Part shown: positions 52,984 to 62,106 of the stretch, one piece after another | How the letters are laid out: every line of letters begins with the position of its first letter | Position numbering within the stretch: the first letter of the stretch is position 1 | Origin: Massilia sp. UMI-21 | Lineage (GTDB): Bacteria; Pseudomonadota; Gammaproteobacteria; Burkholderiales; Burkholderiaceae_D | Direction of reading: 5' to 3' | Assembly: GCA_015277795.1 (NCBI GenBank) | Contig: CP063848.1 | Span: 3,968,001 to 4,032,000, forward strand | Length of the DNA: 64,000 nucleotides | The notes under the pieces: generated by a model | What the model saw: only the letters and a program-made list of their open reading frames with translations | Databases searched by the model: none | Told to the model about the DNA's origin: nothing | Translations under genes and position numbers: made by a program

Positions 52984-54303
52984 TCAGGCCAGGGTCTCGA
53001 GACGGATGCGCGTCACCTTGCCGATCACCGCCGGCAGCGTCTCGATCTTCTCGATCGCCGCGTTGATGTTCTTCTCGCGGGTCTGGTGGGTGAGCATGAT
53101 GATGTCGAGGTTGACCTGGTTGCCCGGCTCTTTCTGCAACACCGCGTCGATCGAGATGCCGGCGTCGGCCAGGATGCGGGTCAGGTCGGCCATCACCCCG
53201 AGCTGGTCCTTCACGTAGACGCGCAGGTAGTAGCTGGTGGTGATCTCGTCCATCGGCATGATGGCGACATCGGTCATCTGGTTCGGCTGGAAGGCCAGGT
53301 GCGGCACGCGGCAATACGGGTCGACGGTGGCCAGGCGGGTGACGTCGACGAGGTCGGCGATCACGCTCGATGCGGTCGGCTCCGCTCCCGCGCCCTTGCC
53401 GTAATAAAGCGAGGCGCCGACCGCGTCGGCCTGCACCAGCACCGCGTTCATGGCGCCTTCGACGTTGGCGATCAGGCGCGCCGCCGGGATCAGGGTCGGG
53501 TGCACGCGCAGTTCGATGCCTTCCTTGCCCTCGGTGCGGGTGCGGCGCGTGATGCCCAGCAGCTTGATGCGGTAGCCGAGTTGCTCGGCGTAGCGGATGT
53601 CGGTCGCCTGCAACTGGCTGATGCCCTCGATATAGGCCTTGTCGAACTGCACCGGGATGCCGAAGGCGATCGCCGACATGAGGGTCAGTTTGTGCGCCGC
53701 GTCCACGCCCTCGATGTCGAAGGTCGGGTCGGCTTCCGCATAGCCCAGTTCCTGGGCCTGCTTCAACACGGTGGCGAAGTCCAGGCCCTTCTCGCGCATT
53801 TCCGACAGGATGAAATTGGTGGTGCCGTTGATGATGCCGGCCACCGATTCGATGCGGTTGGCGGTCAGGCCTTCGCGCAGCGCCTTGATGATCGGCACGC
53901 CGCCGGCCACCGCCGCCTCGAAGGCCACCGTCACGCCCTTTTCCTGGGCCGCGGCGAAGATCTCGTTGCCGTGCAGCGCCAGCAAGGCCTTGTTGGCCGT
54001 CACCACATGCTTGCCGTTGGCGATGGCCTGCAGCACCAGTTCGCGCGGCAATTCATAGCCGCCGATCAGCTCGACGACGATGTCGACCTCCGGATTGTTC
54101 ACCACCGCAAACGGGTCGCCCACGACTTCCACGCCGGCGCCGACGATCTTGCGCGCCTTCTCCAGGTTGCGCGCCGCCACCATCGTAATCTCGATACCGC
54201 GGCCGGCGCGGCGGCGGATGTCCTCCTGGTTGCGTTGAAGAACGTTGAAGGTGCCGGCACCGACGGTGCCGATGCCCAGGAGGCCTACTTTGATGGGTTT
54301 CAT
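52984..54303 (-). CDS. hom: Homoserine dehydrogenase
   Basis: A 439-residue enzyme of the threonine/methionine branch reducing aspartate semialdehyde to homoserine. NAD(P) loop VGLLGIGTVGAGTF (6-19), catalytic region VTANKALLALHG with its Lys and GIINGTTNFIL; the catalytic domain continues to about 330. A C-terminal ACT domain (about 350-430; YYLRVYVKDQLGVMADLTRILADAGISID) gives threonine feedback. It is 25 bp after alaA, same strand. thrC, often next in betaproteobacteria, is absent; a terminator follows instead. Confidence 0.97.
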   Translation of the reverse strand: MKPIKVGLLGIGTVGAGTFNVLQRNQEDIRRRAGRGIEITMVAARNLEKARKIVGAGVEVVGDPFAVVNNPEVDIVVELIGGYELPRELVLQAIANGKHVVTANKALLALHGNEIFAAAQEKGVTVAFEAAVAGGVPIIKALREGLTANRIESVAGIINGTTNFILSEMREKGLDFATVLKQAQELGYAEADPTFDIEGVDAAHKLTLMSAIAFGIPVQFDKAYIEGISQLQATDIRYAEQLGYRIKLLGITRRTRTEGKEGIELRVHPTLIPAARLIANVEGAMNAVLVQADAVGASLYYGKGAGAEPTASSVIADLVDVTRLATVDPYCRVPHLAFQPNQMTDVAIMPMDEITTSYYLRVYVKDQLGVMADLTRILADAGISIDAVLQKEPGNQVNLDIIMLTHQTREKNINAAIEKIETLPAVIGKVTRIRLETLA

Positions 54304-54328
54304 GATCTCGTATCTCGTTATTGACCGC

Positions 54329-55585
54329 TCAGCGCGCATGGCGCCGCCGGTAACCGTCCAGGAAACGCGCAATGCGTCCGCAGGCGTCGGTCAGGTCGTC
54401 GGAATTAGGCAGGAACACCAGCCGGAAATGGTCCGGGGCGATCCAGTTGAAGCCGGTGCCTTGCACCAGCAGCACTTTTTCCTCGGACAGCAGTTCGCAG
54501 ATGAACTGCTGGTCGTCCGTGATCGGGTACATCTTCGGGTCGAGGCGTGGGAACATGTACAGCGCCGCTTTTGGCTTGACGCAGGACACGCCCGGAATAT
54601 CGGTAAGCAGCTTGTGCGCGAGGTCGCGCTGTTTCAGGAGACGCCCGCCCGGGCCGACCAGGTCGGCGATGCTCTGGTAGCCGCCGAGCGCGGTCTGGAT
54701 CGCGAACTGGCCCGGCGCGTTGGCGCACAGGCGCATCGAGGCCAGCATGTTCAGGCCCTCGATGTAGTCCCGGGCGTGGCGTTTCTCGCCCGAGACCACC
54801 ATCCAGCCGGCACGGTAGCCGCAGGAACGGTAGTTCTTCGACAGGCCGTTCAGGGTCACGAACAGGACGTCCTCGGCCAGCGAGGCCATCGACACGTGCT
54901 CGGCGCCGTCGTACAGGGTCTTGTCGTAGATCTCGTCGGCGTAGACGATCAGCCCGTGCTGGCGCGCCAGTTCGATGATCTCGAGCAAGATCTCGCGCGG
55001 GTACAGGGCGCCGGTCGGATTGTTCGGGTTGATGACCACGATCGCGCGCGTGTTCGGCGTGATCTTCCTGCGCATGTCCTCGATGTCGGGCAGCCAGCCG
55101 GCGCCTTCGTCGCACACGTAGTGCACCGGGGCGCCGCCCGCCAGGCTGACGGCCGCGGTCCACAGCGGATAGTCCGGCGCCGGCACCAGCACTTCGTCGC
55201 CGGTGTTCAGCAGGCCCTGCATGGCCATCACGATCAGTTCCGAGGCGCCATTGCCCAGGTAAATGTCATCGATGCCGACGTCGGCGATGTTCTTGCCCTG
55301 GGTGTAGTGCATCACCGCCTTGCGCGGCGCGAACATGCCCTTCGAATCGGTATAGCCGGCGGCGCCATGCATGTTGCGGATCATGTCGTGCACGATCTCG
55401 TCGGGCGGATCGAAACCGAACACGGCCAAGTTGCCGATGTTCAACTTGATGATCTTCTGGCCGTCGTCTTCCATCTGGCGGGCCGTTTCGAGGGCCGGGC
55501 CGCGGATCTCGTAGCAGACGTCGTCGAGCTTGTTCGATTTCAGGATCGGTCGCAAAGTGTCCTCTGTGAGTTGAAGCTGCGCCAC
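54329..55585 (-). CDS. alaA: Alanine-type pyridoxal-phosphate aminotransferase
   Basis: A 418-residue class I aminotransferase of the AlaA/YfbQ group. NPNNPTGALYPREIL, VYADEIYDKTLYDG, PLP-Lys in TLNGLSKNYRSCGYRAGWMV, and the C-terminal Arg in PDHFRLVFLP. AlaA members make alanine from pyruvate and glutamate; the family in betaproteobacteria is often coupled to hom, as here. The start is GTG at 55585. It diverges from the Mth938-like gene at 55752. Confidence 0.92.
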   Translation of the reverse strand: MAQLQLTEDTLRPILKSNKLDDVCYEIRGPALETARQMEDDGQKIIKLNIGNLAVFGFDPPDEIVHDMIRNMHGAAGYTDSKGMFAPRKAVMHYTQGKNIADVGIDDIYLGNGASELIVMAMQGLLNTGDEVLVPAPDYPLWTAAVSLAGGAPVHYVCDEGAGWLPDIEDMRRKITPNTRAIVVINPNNPTGALYPREILLEIIELARQHGLIVYADEIYDKTLYDGAEHVSMASLAEDVLFVTLNGLSKNYRSCGYRAGWMVVSGEKRHARDYIEGLNMLASMRLCANAPGQFAIQTALGGYQSIADLVGPGGRLLKQRDLAHKLLTDIPGVSCVKPKAALYMFPRLDPKMYPITDDQQFICELLSEEKVLLVQGTGFNWIAPDHFRLVFLPNSDDLTDACGRIARFLDGYRRRHAR

Positions 55586-55751
55586 GCGCTATGTTGCAGT
55601 GCGAAAAATACCATTCTGCCGAAAGCGCAGGATTTAAGCAACCTCGCCTCTCCGGTTACAATGGCCTTTTCGCTGCGGCCCCGCCCGGCCGCGCCAACCC
55701 GCCGTTCGCGGCCCTTTTTTGCGCCGCCCGCGGCCACCATCTCGCGATACG

Positions 55752-56132
55752 ATGAAACTCCATTCCGACAATACCCAGCAATACCAGACCGTGACCGGCT
55801 ACGATGCCGAGGGGGTCGAGATCAACGCCGTGCGCTTCGACTACAGCCTGACCGTCATGCCGGAAGTGCCGCCGCGGCCCTGGGCCGTGGCGCGCTTCGA
55901 AGACCTGAGCGCTGCCCATTTCGAGGAAATCGCCAGGGATGCGCCCGACGTCGTGGTGCTCGGCACCGGCGAGCGCCAGCGTTTCGTCCATCCGAAACTC
56001 GTGGCCAGCCTGTCCGCCCGCCACATCGGTGTCGACTGCATGGACAGCCAGGCCGCCTGCCGCACCTACAACGTCCTGATGGGCGAAGGCCGCAAGGTCA
56101 CCCTGGCCCTGATCATCGGCGCCGACGCCTGA
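55752..56132 (+). CDS. Mth938-like domain protein (DUF498)
   Basis: A 126-residue protein of the Mth938/NDUFAF3 family. Blocks are TGYDAEGVEINAVRFDYSLTVMP, VVVLGTGERQRFVHPKL, HIGVDCMDSQAACRTYNVLMGEGRKVTLALIIGA. The eukaryotic homologue is a complex I assembly factor; the bacterial role is unclear. It is upstream of the small transporter gene, separated by 110 bp. Confidence 0.9.
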   Translation: MKLHSDNTQQYQTVTGYDAEGVEINAVRFDYSLTVMPEVPPRPWAVARFEDLSAAHFEEIARDAPDVVVLGTGERQRFVHPKLVASLSARHIGVDCMDSQAACRTYNVLMGEGRKVTLALIIGADA

Positions 56133-56242
56133 ATTCCGGCGCGCAGCTCGCCTGCCGCGCTCTTGCCCGCCGCCTCCCGCCGCCTCCCCGCCGCGCGCCG
56201 GGAGGCGGGCGCCGGCGTGTGCCCAACCAGAATAACGACGAC

Positions 56243-56617
56243 ATGAATCCCTCGGCATTTGCCTTCATCATCACCGGCGTCATCCTCAACGCCGCCGCCC
56301 AGCTCCTGCTCAAGGCCGGCACCAACGCCCTCGGCGGCGCCATCCACCTCACCCGCGACAACTGGTTCATGACCGGCCTGAAGGTCGCCAGCCAATGGCC
56401 GATCGTGCTGGGCATGCTGTGCTACGGCGTCTCGCTGGTGGTCTGGATCCTGGGCCTGTCGCGCACCGATGTGACCATCGCCTATCCGATGTTGTCGCTC
56501 GGCTACGTCATCGGCGCCTTCGGGGCCTGGATGTTCCTGGGCGAAGTGATCTCGCCCCAGCGCATGCTGGCGATCGGCGTGATCATGCTGGGCGTGGTGT
56601 TGCTGGCACGTAGCTAA
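56243..56617 (+). CDS. EmrE/EamA-like four-TM transporter
   Basis: A 124-residue, four-helix protein of the SMR/EamA superfamily. TM1 (about 6-26), TM2 (48-70), TM3 (76-95) and TM4 (100-122) are separated by short loops; VTIAYPMLSLGYVIGAFGAW in TM3-4 is characteristic. ArnE/ArnF-type aminoarabinose flippases share this size and pattern, as do drug-exporting SMR proteins, but the TM1 Glu of EmrE is not seen. Substrate open. Confidence 0.85.
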   Translation: MNPSAFAFIITGVILNAAAQLLLKAGTNALGGAIHLTRDNWFMTGLKVASQWPIVLGMLCYGVSLVVWILGLSRTDVTIAYPMLSLGYVIGAFGAWMFLGEVISPQRMLAIGVIMLGVVLLARS

Positions 56618-56822
56618 ACCGCAAATAATTTCCAGTTTGCATCTTGAAAATATGAATTCCCGCGTCATATTGCGCGAGTGAACCCGTCCTGACCGCCCCG
56701 CACACAGCACAAGCATACTTCAGGACTAGCAAGGGCCGGCCGCGAAGATTATCATTCTGGTATCCGCCGCCCTGCCCGTGCAGGGACCCGGCGGCAACGC
56801 CGCATGACACCAGGAGAACCCC

Positions 56823-57293
56823 GTGGCCGAGAGCCCAACCGCCGCTACAATCGAGAACTTTTCCGCTTCCATGACGGGTGGCCAGACCTTCGAGCTGGCC
56901 GGACGTCCCGCGAAGTACACCGTGTTGTATTTCTATCCCAAGGACAACACGCCAGGCTGCACCACCGAAAGCATCGCCTTCCGCGAAGCCTATCCGGAGT
57001 TCCAGGCCGTTGGCGCCGACATCTACGGCATCAGCCGCGACAGCCTGCGCTCGCACGAGGGCTTCAAGGGCAAGCTCGGGCTGCCCTTCGAACTGATCTC
57101 GGATCCGGAAGAAACCGTGTGTAATCGCTTCGGTGTCATGAAGATGAAAAACATGTACGGCAAACAAGTGCGCGGCGTTGAGCGCAGTACGTTTATCATT
57201 GACGCTCAAGGCCGATTGGTGAAAGAATGGCGTGGCGTGAAAGTCAACGACCACGTGGCCGAAGTGCTGGAATTTCTGAAGAGCCAGCCCTGA
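56823..57293 (+). CDS. bcp: Peroxiredoxin of the Bcp/PrxQ type
   Basis: A 156-residue thiol peroxidase. Peroxidatic Cys is in YPKDNTPGCTTES; the Arg of the active site is in the GVERSTFIID region. In most Bcp proteins a resolving Cys lies five residues after the first, in CTTEACxFR; here that place is Ile/Ala. Another Cys occurs at about residue 100 (ETVCNRFGV), so it may use 1-Cys or long-distance chemistry. The start is GTG with GGAGAACCCC upstream. It diverges from no close neighbour; phoH follows 241 bp later. Confidence 0.93.
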   Translation: MAESPTAATIENFSASMTGGQTFELAGRPAKYTVLYFYPKDNTPGCTTESIAFREAYPEFQAVGADIYGISRDSLRSHEGFKGKLGLPFELISDPEETVCNRFGVMKMKNMYGKQVRGVERSTFIIDAQGRLVKEWRGVKVNDHVAEVLEFLKSQP

Positions 57294-57534
57294 ACATGGA
57301 TGGCTCCAGCAACCCAGTTTCCGTAACTTTTGCTGGATATTGCCACCTATCTTGAGTCATCGAGCATCTCATCAGCATTACGATCCGCCCCATGTCCTCT
57401 GCTGCTGCCGGACCGGCATCCTCCGGCTGCAGCCCATACCTCAGCAAGACCCCCAAGTAGCATCGTTTTCGTGCAGCGGCGCGCTCCGTGCTGCGCCCGC
57501 ACGTCCCTAAGTCCTTTTTCGAATCGAGAACCTG

Positions 57535-59394
57535 ATGCCACTGCCAAAAATGCCAAGCAAGCCAGCAACCATGCTGCTGGCAAAAGATTACCCCAAGGCC
57601 GAGCCGGGCAAGTCGCCCGTGCGCCCGGCGGCCGCCAAGGCCGATGCCGACCTCGAAGACCTGATCAGCGGCCAGGCCGTGCCTTCGCCCAAGGCAAGCA
57701 AGGCGCGCAAGACCAGGGCTGCGGCACCGGCCGCCGCGGCCGCGACAGCCGCGGCAGCCAATGATGCCGCTGGCGCCACTGGCGCCGCGCCGGTCAATGT
57801 AGTGAACGCCCCCGCCGCCGCCGCACCTGCCGGCGAAGCGCCGCTGGCCAAGGGCCCGTCGCGCAAGTCGAAGGACGGCGCCGGCGCGCGCCTGCGCGAG
57901 GTCGAGGCCGACCAGCCGCACCCGGTCAAGCACAAGCCGCTCGAAGTCACGGTCAAGTCCTCCACCAGCCGCAAGGCCGACAAGAGCGGCACCACCAAGG
58001 TCTTCGTGCTCGACACCAACGTCCTGATGCACGATCCGACCTCGCTGTTCCGTTTCGAGGAACACGACGTCTACCTGCCGATGATGACCCTCGAGGAGCT
58101 CGACAACCACAAGAAAGGCATGTCGGAAGTGGCGCGCAATGCCCGCCAGGTGGCGCGCACGCTCGACGCCCTGATCGCCAACGTCGACGACGACGCGATC
58201 GAAGCCGGCATTCCGCTGGCCAAGCTCGGCAACAAGGACGCGCGCGGCCGCCTCTATTTCCAGACCAACCTGGATTCCGCGCCGCTGCCGGAAGGCCTGC
58301 CCTCGGGCAAGGCCGACAACCAGATCCTGGGCGTGGTGCGCGCGCTGGAAGACCGGATGGCGGGGCGCGCCATCGTACTGGTGTCGAAAGACATCAATAT
58401 GCGCATCAAGGCGCGTGCGCTGGGCCTGCCGGCCGAGGATTACTTCAACGACCACGTGCTGGAAGACACTGACCTGCTGTACTCGGGCATCGTCCAGCTG
58501 CCGGACGATTTCTGGCTCAAGCACGGCAAGGACATGGAGTCCTGGCAAGAGAACAAGAACGGCAATTCGGCCACCTACTACCGCGTGACCGGCCCGGTGA
58601 TCCCGACCCTGCTGGTGAACCAGTTCGTGTTCATCGAGCCGCAGGGCGGCGAAGCACCCTTCTACGGCCAGGTGAAGCAGATCAACGGCAAGACCGCGGT
58701 GTTCCAGACCCTGCGCGACTACAGCCACAACAAGAACAACGTGTGGGGCATCACCGCGCGCAACCGCGAGCAGAACTTCGCGCTGAACCTCCTGATGAAT
58801 CCGGAGTGCGACTTCGTCACCCTGCTGGGCCAGGCCGGTACCGGCAAGACCCTGCTGGCGCTGGCGGCGGGCCTGGCGCAAGTGCTGGAAACCAAGCAGT
58901 ACAACGAGATCATCGTCACCCGCGTCACGGTGCCGGTGGGCGAGGACATCGGCTTCCTGCCGGGTACCGAGGAAGAAAAGATGTCGCCGTGGATGGGCGC
59001 CTTCGACGACAACCTGGAAGTCTTGATGAAGTCCGACAGCGACGGCGGCGACTGGGGCCGCGCCGCCACCCAGGACCTGATCCGCTCGCGCATCAAGATC
59101 AAGTCGCTGAACTTCATGCGCGGCCGCACCTTCGTGAACAAGTTCCTCATCATCGACGAGGCGCAGAACCTGACGCCGAAGCAGATGAAGACCCTGGTCA
59201 CGCGCGCCGGTCCCGGCACCAAGATCCTGTGCCTCGGTAACATCGCCCAGATCGACACGCCTTACCTCACCGAAGGTTCGAGCGGCCTGACCTACGTGGT
59301 CGACCGCTTCAAGGGCTGGAGCCACAGCGGCCACGTCACCCTGGCGCGCGGCGAACGCTCGCGCCTGGCCGACCACGCCAGCGACGTGCTGTAG
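57535..59394 (+). CDS. PIN-PhoH family ATPase/RNase
   Basis: A 619-residue PhoH2-type protein. An N-terminal Ala/Lys/Pro-rich linker of about 145 residues precedes a PIN RNase domain starting VFVLDTNVLMHDPTS (D160) with further acidic sites in MTLEELDNHKKG. A linker leads to the PhoH NTPase: Walker A GQAGTGKT (432-439; K438) and Walker B FLIIDEAQN, then GPGTKILCLGNIAQIDTPYL. PhoH2 proteins act as RNA helicase/RNase. A good terminator follows at 59443. Confidence 0.92.
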   Translation: MPLPKMPSKPATMLLAKDYPKAEPGKSPVRPAAAKADADLEDLISGQAVPSPKASKARKTRAAAPAAAAATAAAANDAAGATGAAPVNVVNAPAAAAPAGEAPLAKGPSRKSKDGAGARLREVEADQPHPVKHKPLEVTVKSSTSRKADKSGTTKVFVLDTNVLMHDPTSLFRFEEHDVYLPMMTLEELDNHKKGMSEVARNARQVARTLDALIANVDDDAIEAGIPLAKLGNKDARGRLYFQTNLDSAPLPEGLPSGKADNQILGVVRALEDRMAGRAIVLVSKDINMRIKARALGLPAEDYFNDHVLEDTDLLYSGIVQLPDDFWLKHGKDMESWQENKNGNSATYYRVTGPVIPTLLVNQFVFIEPQGGEAPFYGQVKQINGKTAVFQTLRDYSHNKNNVWGITARNREQNFALNLLMNPECDFVTLLGQAGTGKTLLALAAGLAQVLETKQYNEIIVTRVTVPVGEDIGFLPGTEEEKMSPWMGAFDDNLEVLMKSDSDGGDWGRAATQDLIRSRIKIKSLNFMRGRTFVNKFLIIDEAQNLTPKQMKTLVTRAGPGTKILCLGNIAQIDTPYLTEGSSGLTYVVDRFKGWSHSGHVTLARGERSRLADHASDVL

Positions 59395-59442
59395 GCCTTG
59401 TCCTCGATCCCGCCTGTCGCCCTGCCGACAGGCGCAGTCCGG

Positions 59443-59474
59443 AACGCTCACCGCAAGGTGGGCGTTTTTTTTTT
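59443..59474 (+). terminator. Intrinsic terminator of the PhoH gene
   Basis: AACGCTCACC and GGTGGGCGTT form a 10-bp stem (one wobble) with loop GCAA, followed by ten T residues. A second 9-bp hairpin (CGCCTGTCG / CGACAGGCG, 59411-59434) lies between it and the stop codon. The IS element starts right at the end of the T run. Confidence 0.92.
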
Positions 59475-60541
59475 GCTCTGTCAGCGTTAACTATGGATGA
59501 GGGCTGAACTGCTGAGCACCTCCCTGGTCGAACACCTGTCTCCATCGACAGGAAGCGGCCGTGAAAACACCCAGCTTCAAGAAATGGTTCGCGCGGCTGC
59601 CCGCGCTGAACGGGGCGCAGCGCCAACAAACACTGGCGGCATTGCATCCGGCCGCGGGGCTGGACCGGGTCGTCGCCCTCATCGAGCAGATCCGCGCACC
59701 CCAACGCGCCTGCCCGCGCTGCGCCTCCCAGCGCTGCCACCGGCACGGCCATGCCAACGGCCTGCAGCGCTATCGCTGCCGGGAATGCGGCCGCAGCTTC
59801 AACGACCTGAGCGGCACGCCTTTGGCACGGCTGCGGCTGCGCGAAAAATGGCTCGACTACCTGGACGCATTGATCGCGGCCACATCGGTGCGGCGTGCCG
59901 CCCTTGACGTGGGCGTGCACCGCAACACCGCGTTTCGCTGGCGCCACCGCTTCGTCGACCGGGTCAAGCACAGCCAGCCAGAGCAATTGAGCGGCATCGT
60001 CGAGGCCGATGAAATGTTCATCCTGGAATCGCAAAAGGGCGCGCGCAAGCTGGACCGGGCGCCGAGAAAGCGTGGCGGCGCGGCGCGCAAACGCGGCATC
60101 TCAAACGAGCTCGACTGCATCCTGGTGGCACGCGACCGCGGCAGGCAGACCATCGGCGCGCTGGTCGGGCGCGGGGCCTTGAAGGCGGTGCACCTGGAAC
60201 GCCACCTGCTGCCCAAGCTCGACCGGCAAGCACTCCTGGTCAGCGACGCCAATGTCGCCTACCGGGCGTTTTCACGCAAACATGGGATCGCCCACCAGGC
60301 GGTCAACCTGCGCGCCGGCGTGCGGGTGCGCCGCAAGGCTGGCGGCGCCCTCCACGTCCAGAATGTCAACGCTTTCCACCAGCGTCTGCGCGACTGGCTG
60401 GCCCGCTTCCGCGGCGTGGCATCGCGCTACCTGCCGAATTACCTCGGCTGGCACCGGGTGCTCGACCGCGCGCAGGTAATTTCTGCGGAACAGTTCTTAC
60501 GCATCGCAATCGGGGTCATCAATAGATAAAGGGAACAGCGC
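59475..60541 (+). mobile_element. IS1595-family insertion sequence
   Basis: Imperfect inverted ends of 26 bp (59475-59500 and 60516-60541; 19 of 26 match) bracket a single transposase gene. The flanks are T-rich on both sides (8-bp sequences TTTTTTTT and TTTTTCTT when shifted by one), so a duplication of the target is suggestive, not exact. Element length of 1067 bp fits the family. Confidence 0.8.
59561..60529 (+). CDS. IS1595-family (ISXO2-like) transposase
   Basis: A 322-residue transposase with an N-terminal zinc ribbon (CPRCASQRCHRHG and YRCRECGRSF) and a DDE-type core: GIVEADEMFILES, LLVSDANVAYRAF and the C-terminal VNAFHQRLRDWLARFRGVASRYLPNYLGWHR typical of the IS1595/ISXO2 lineage. 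No internal stop or frameshift, so it looks functional. The start is GTG preceded by GGAAGCGGCC. Confidence 0.9.
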   Translation: MKTPSFKKWFARLPALNGAQRQQTLAALHPAAGLDRVVALIEQIRAPQRACPRCASQRCHRHGHANGLQRYRCRECGRSFNDLSGTPLARLRLREKWLDYLDALIAATSVRRAALDVGVHRNTAFRWRHRFVDRVKHSQPEQLSGIVEADEMFILESQKGARKLDRAPRKRGGAARKRGISNELDCILVARDRGRQTIGALVGRGALKAVHLERHLLPKLDRQALLVSDANVAYRAFSRKHGIAHQAVNLRAGVRVRRKAGGALHVQNVNAFHQRLRDWLARFRGVASRYLPNYLGWHRVLDRAQVISAEQFLRIAIGVINR

Positions 60542-60837
60542 CTTTTTCTTTTGTGCCTGCCGTTCGCCACGCCTGATCCTTGTCCTGCAACTGCTGCCGA
60601 TCCCGACCCTGATCGCCCGACCGCCGCCGGGCCCGCTTGTCGCCGGCGGTCCCGGTTTCGCGCTGGCAGCGCTGCGCGGCATGGTCGACGGCGCGCGCTT
60701 TCCTGTGCGCCACCGGGGTGGCGCCGGCGGTGCAGTTGGGCTCGGGTGGGGCAGGCAGCGTCGTTGCGCGCCGCAGCGTGCCGGCAGCGAGGGGGCGGCT
60801 TAGAATAGCCGGGGTCCATCCACCGAGGAGAAATTCG
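60542..60837. other. Noncoding stretch between IS and DGPF cassette
   Basis: The 296 bp hold no convincing gene. It is GC-rich and contains open frames without ribosome sites or family resemblance. A promoter for the gene at 60838 must lie in its right part; TAGAAT at 60801-60806 could be a -10, but no clear -35 accompanies it. Confidence 0.5.
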
Positions 60838-61194
60838 ATGCCGCACATGCTCTTGATCCACGAACCCGTCGGCCAGCGCGCCACCCGCAGCGAGGACGAA
60901 GGCCGCGCCGTCTACCAGCGCATGCTGCGCTGGGGCGAAGACCTGCGCAGCCGCGGCCTGCTGCTGGCGGCCGAGTCGCTGGCCTCGACCGACAAGGCGG
61001 CGCGCGTCACGGCAGCGAACGGGAAGGCCCGGGTCATCGACGGCCCCTTCGCGGAAGCCAAGGAGATGGTCGGCGGCTTCTTCCTGGTGAACGTCGACAC
61101 GCGCGAACAGGCGATCGCGCTGGCGCAACAGTGTCCGGCGGCGGAATGGGCGACGGTGGAGGTACGGGGACTGGCGCCCTGCTTCGACCGCTAG
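60838..61194 (+). CDS. YCII/DGPF-domain protein 1
   Basis: A 118-residue protein of the YCII-related (DGPF) superfamily. The hallmark DGPF is at 68-71 in RVIDGPFAEAKEMVGGFF; the following VDTREQAIALAQQCP helix and an acidic/aromatic C-terminus fit the fold. Such proteins are typical neighbours of ECF42 sigma factors. The ATG follows GAGGAGAA. First gene of a four-gene cassette ending in the sigma factor. Confidence 0.9.
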   Translation: MPHMLLIHEPVGQRATRSEDEGRAVYQRMLRWGEDLRSRGLLLAAESLASTDKAARVTAANGKARVIDGPFAEAKEMVGGFFLVNVDTREQAIALAQQCPAAEWATVEVRGLAPCFDR

Positions 61195-61301
61195 CGGCCC
61201 GCACGAACAATGCGGGCGCCGATGTCGAAGCGGGAGGCCCCCGATCGTCGTAGCAGATGGAAGCCACCGGAGCGCTTCCATTCCACGACAAGGAGAGCAC
61301 C

Positions 61302-61670
61302 ATGCGTTTCATGATCATCGTCAAGGCCACCCCCGACACGGAAGCCGGCATCATGCCGGACGACGCCCTGTTCGCGGCCATGGGCGACTACAACCAGGAA
61401 CTGGCCCGCGCCGGCGTCCTGCTCGACGCCAATGGCCTGCGCCCGAGCAGCGACGGCTGGCGCATCCGCTACCGCGAAGGGCGCCGCAGGGTGACCGATG
61501 GCCCGTTCGCCGAGACCAAGGAGCTGATCGCCGGCTACACCCTGATCGGGGTGCGCAGCCGCGAGGAAGCCATGGAGTGGTCGCGCCGCTTCCCCAACCC
61601 GCACGGCGAATTCGCCGACGCCGAGATCGAAGTACGCCAGCTCTACGAAGCGGGCGACCTGCCCTCTTGA
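61302..61670 (+). CDS. YCII/DGPF-domain protein 2
   Basis: A 122-residue second DGPF protein, with DGPF at 66-69 in VTDGPFAETKELIAGYTLIG and SREEAMEWSRRFPNP as the following helix. It differs from copy 1 mainly in the N-terminal half. The ATG follows AAGGAGAGC. Probably forms the same fold as copy 1; enzymatic activity for this family is not established. Confidence 0.92.
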   Translation: MRFMIIVKATPDTEAGIMPDDALFAAMGDYNQELARAGVLLDANGLRPSSDGWRIRYREGRRRVTDGPFAETKELIAGYTLIGVRSREEAMEWSRRFPNPHGEFADAEIEVRQLYEAGDLPS

Positions 61671-61689
61671 CCGAGCCAAGGACCACGCC

Positions 61690-62106
61690 ATGAACAAGCA
61701 AATCTATGTCAACCTGCCGGTGCGGGACCTCGAGCGCAGCAAGGCCTTCTTCGGCGCGCTCGGTTTCGGCTTCAATCCGCAGTTCACCGACAGCAACGCC
61801 GCCTGCATGATCGTCAGCCAGGACATCTACGTGATGCTCCTGGCCGAAGCCTTCTTCCAGGGCTTCACCCACAAACCGGTCGCCGATGCCAGGCACAGCA
61901 CCGAAGTGCTGCTCTGCCTGTCCTGCGACAGCCGCGCCGCGGTCGACGCGCTGGCAGCGAAGGCCCTGGACGCCGGCGGCGCACTGCCGAACCCGCCGAA
62001 GGACCACGGCTTCATGTACCAGCACGGCTTCGAGGACCTCGACGGCCACCTGTGGGAGCTGGCCTATATGGAAAGCATGCCCGACACCGAAGTGCGGATC
62101 CGATGA
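61690..62106 (+). CDS. VOC (glyoxalase/bleomycin-resistance fold) protein
   Basis: A 138-residue single-domain VOC protein. NLPVRDLERSKAFFGALGF opens the first beta-alpha-beta3 module; a DLDGHLWELAYM strand closes the second, with a Glu as the likely metal ligand of this family. Likely a metal-dependent lyase or dioxygenase-like protein of unknown substrate. It overlaps the sigma factor start by 4 bp (ATGA). Confidence 0.92.
   Translation: MNKQIYVNLPVRDLERSKAFFGALGFGFNPQFTDSNAACMIVSQDIYVMLLAEAFFQGFTHKPVADARHSTEVLLCLSCDSRAAVDALAAKALDAGGALPNPPKDHGFMYQHGFEDLDGHLWELAYMESMPDTEVRIR

Noticed and set aside
57244..59451. Minus-strand 735-codon frame opposite the PhoH gene
   Set aside because: It is a shadow of the PIN-PhoH gene, Val/Gln/His-rich without domains; the sense gene carries Walker motifs and a terminator.
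59467..60550. Exact 8-bp target duplication around the IS
   Set aside because: The flanking 8-mers are both T-rich but differ by at least one base, and a T run matches by chance, so it is not reported as a proven duplication.
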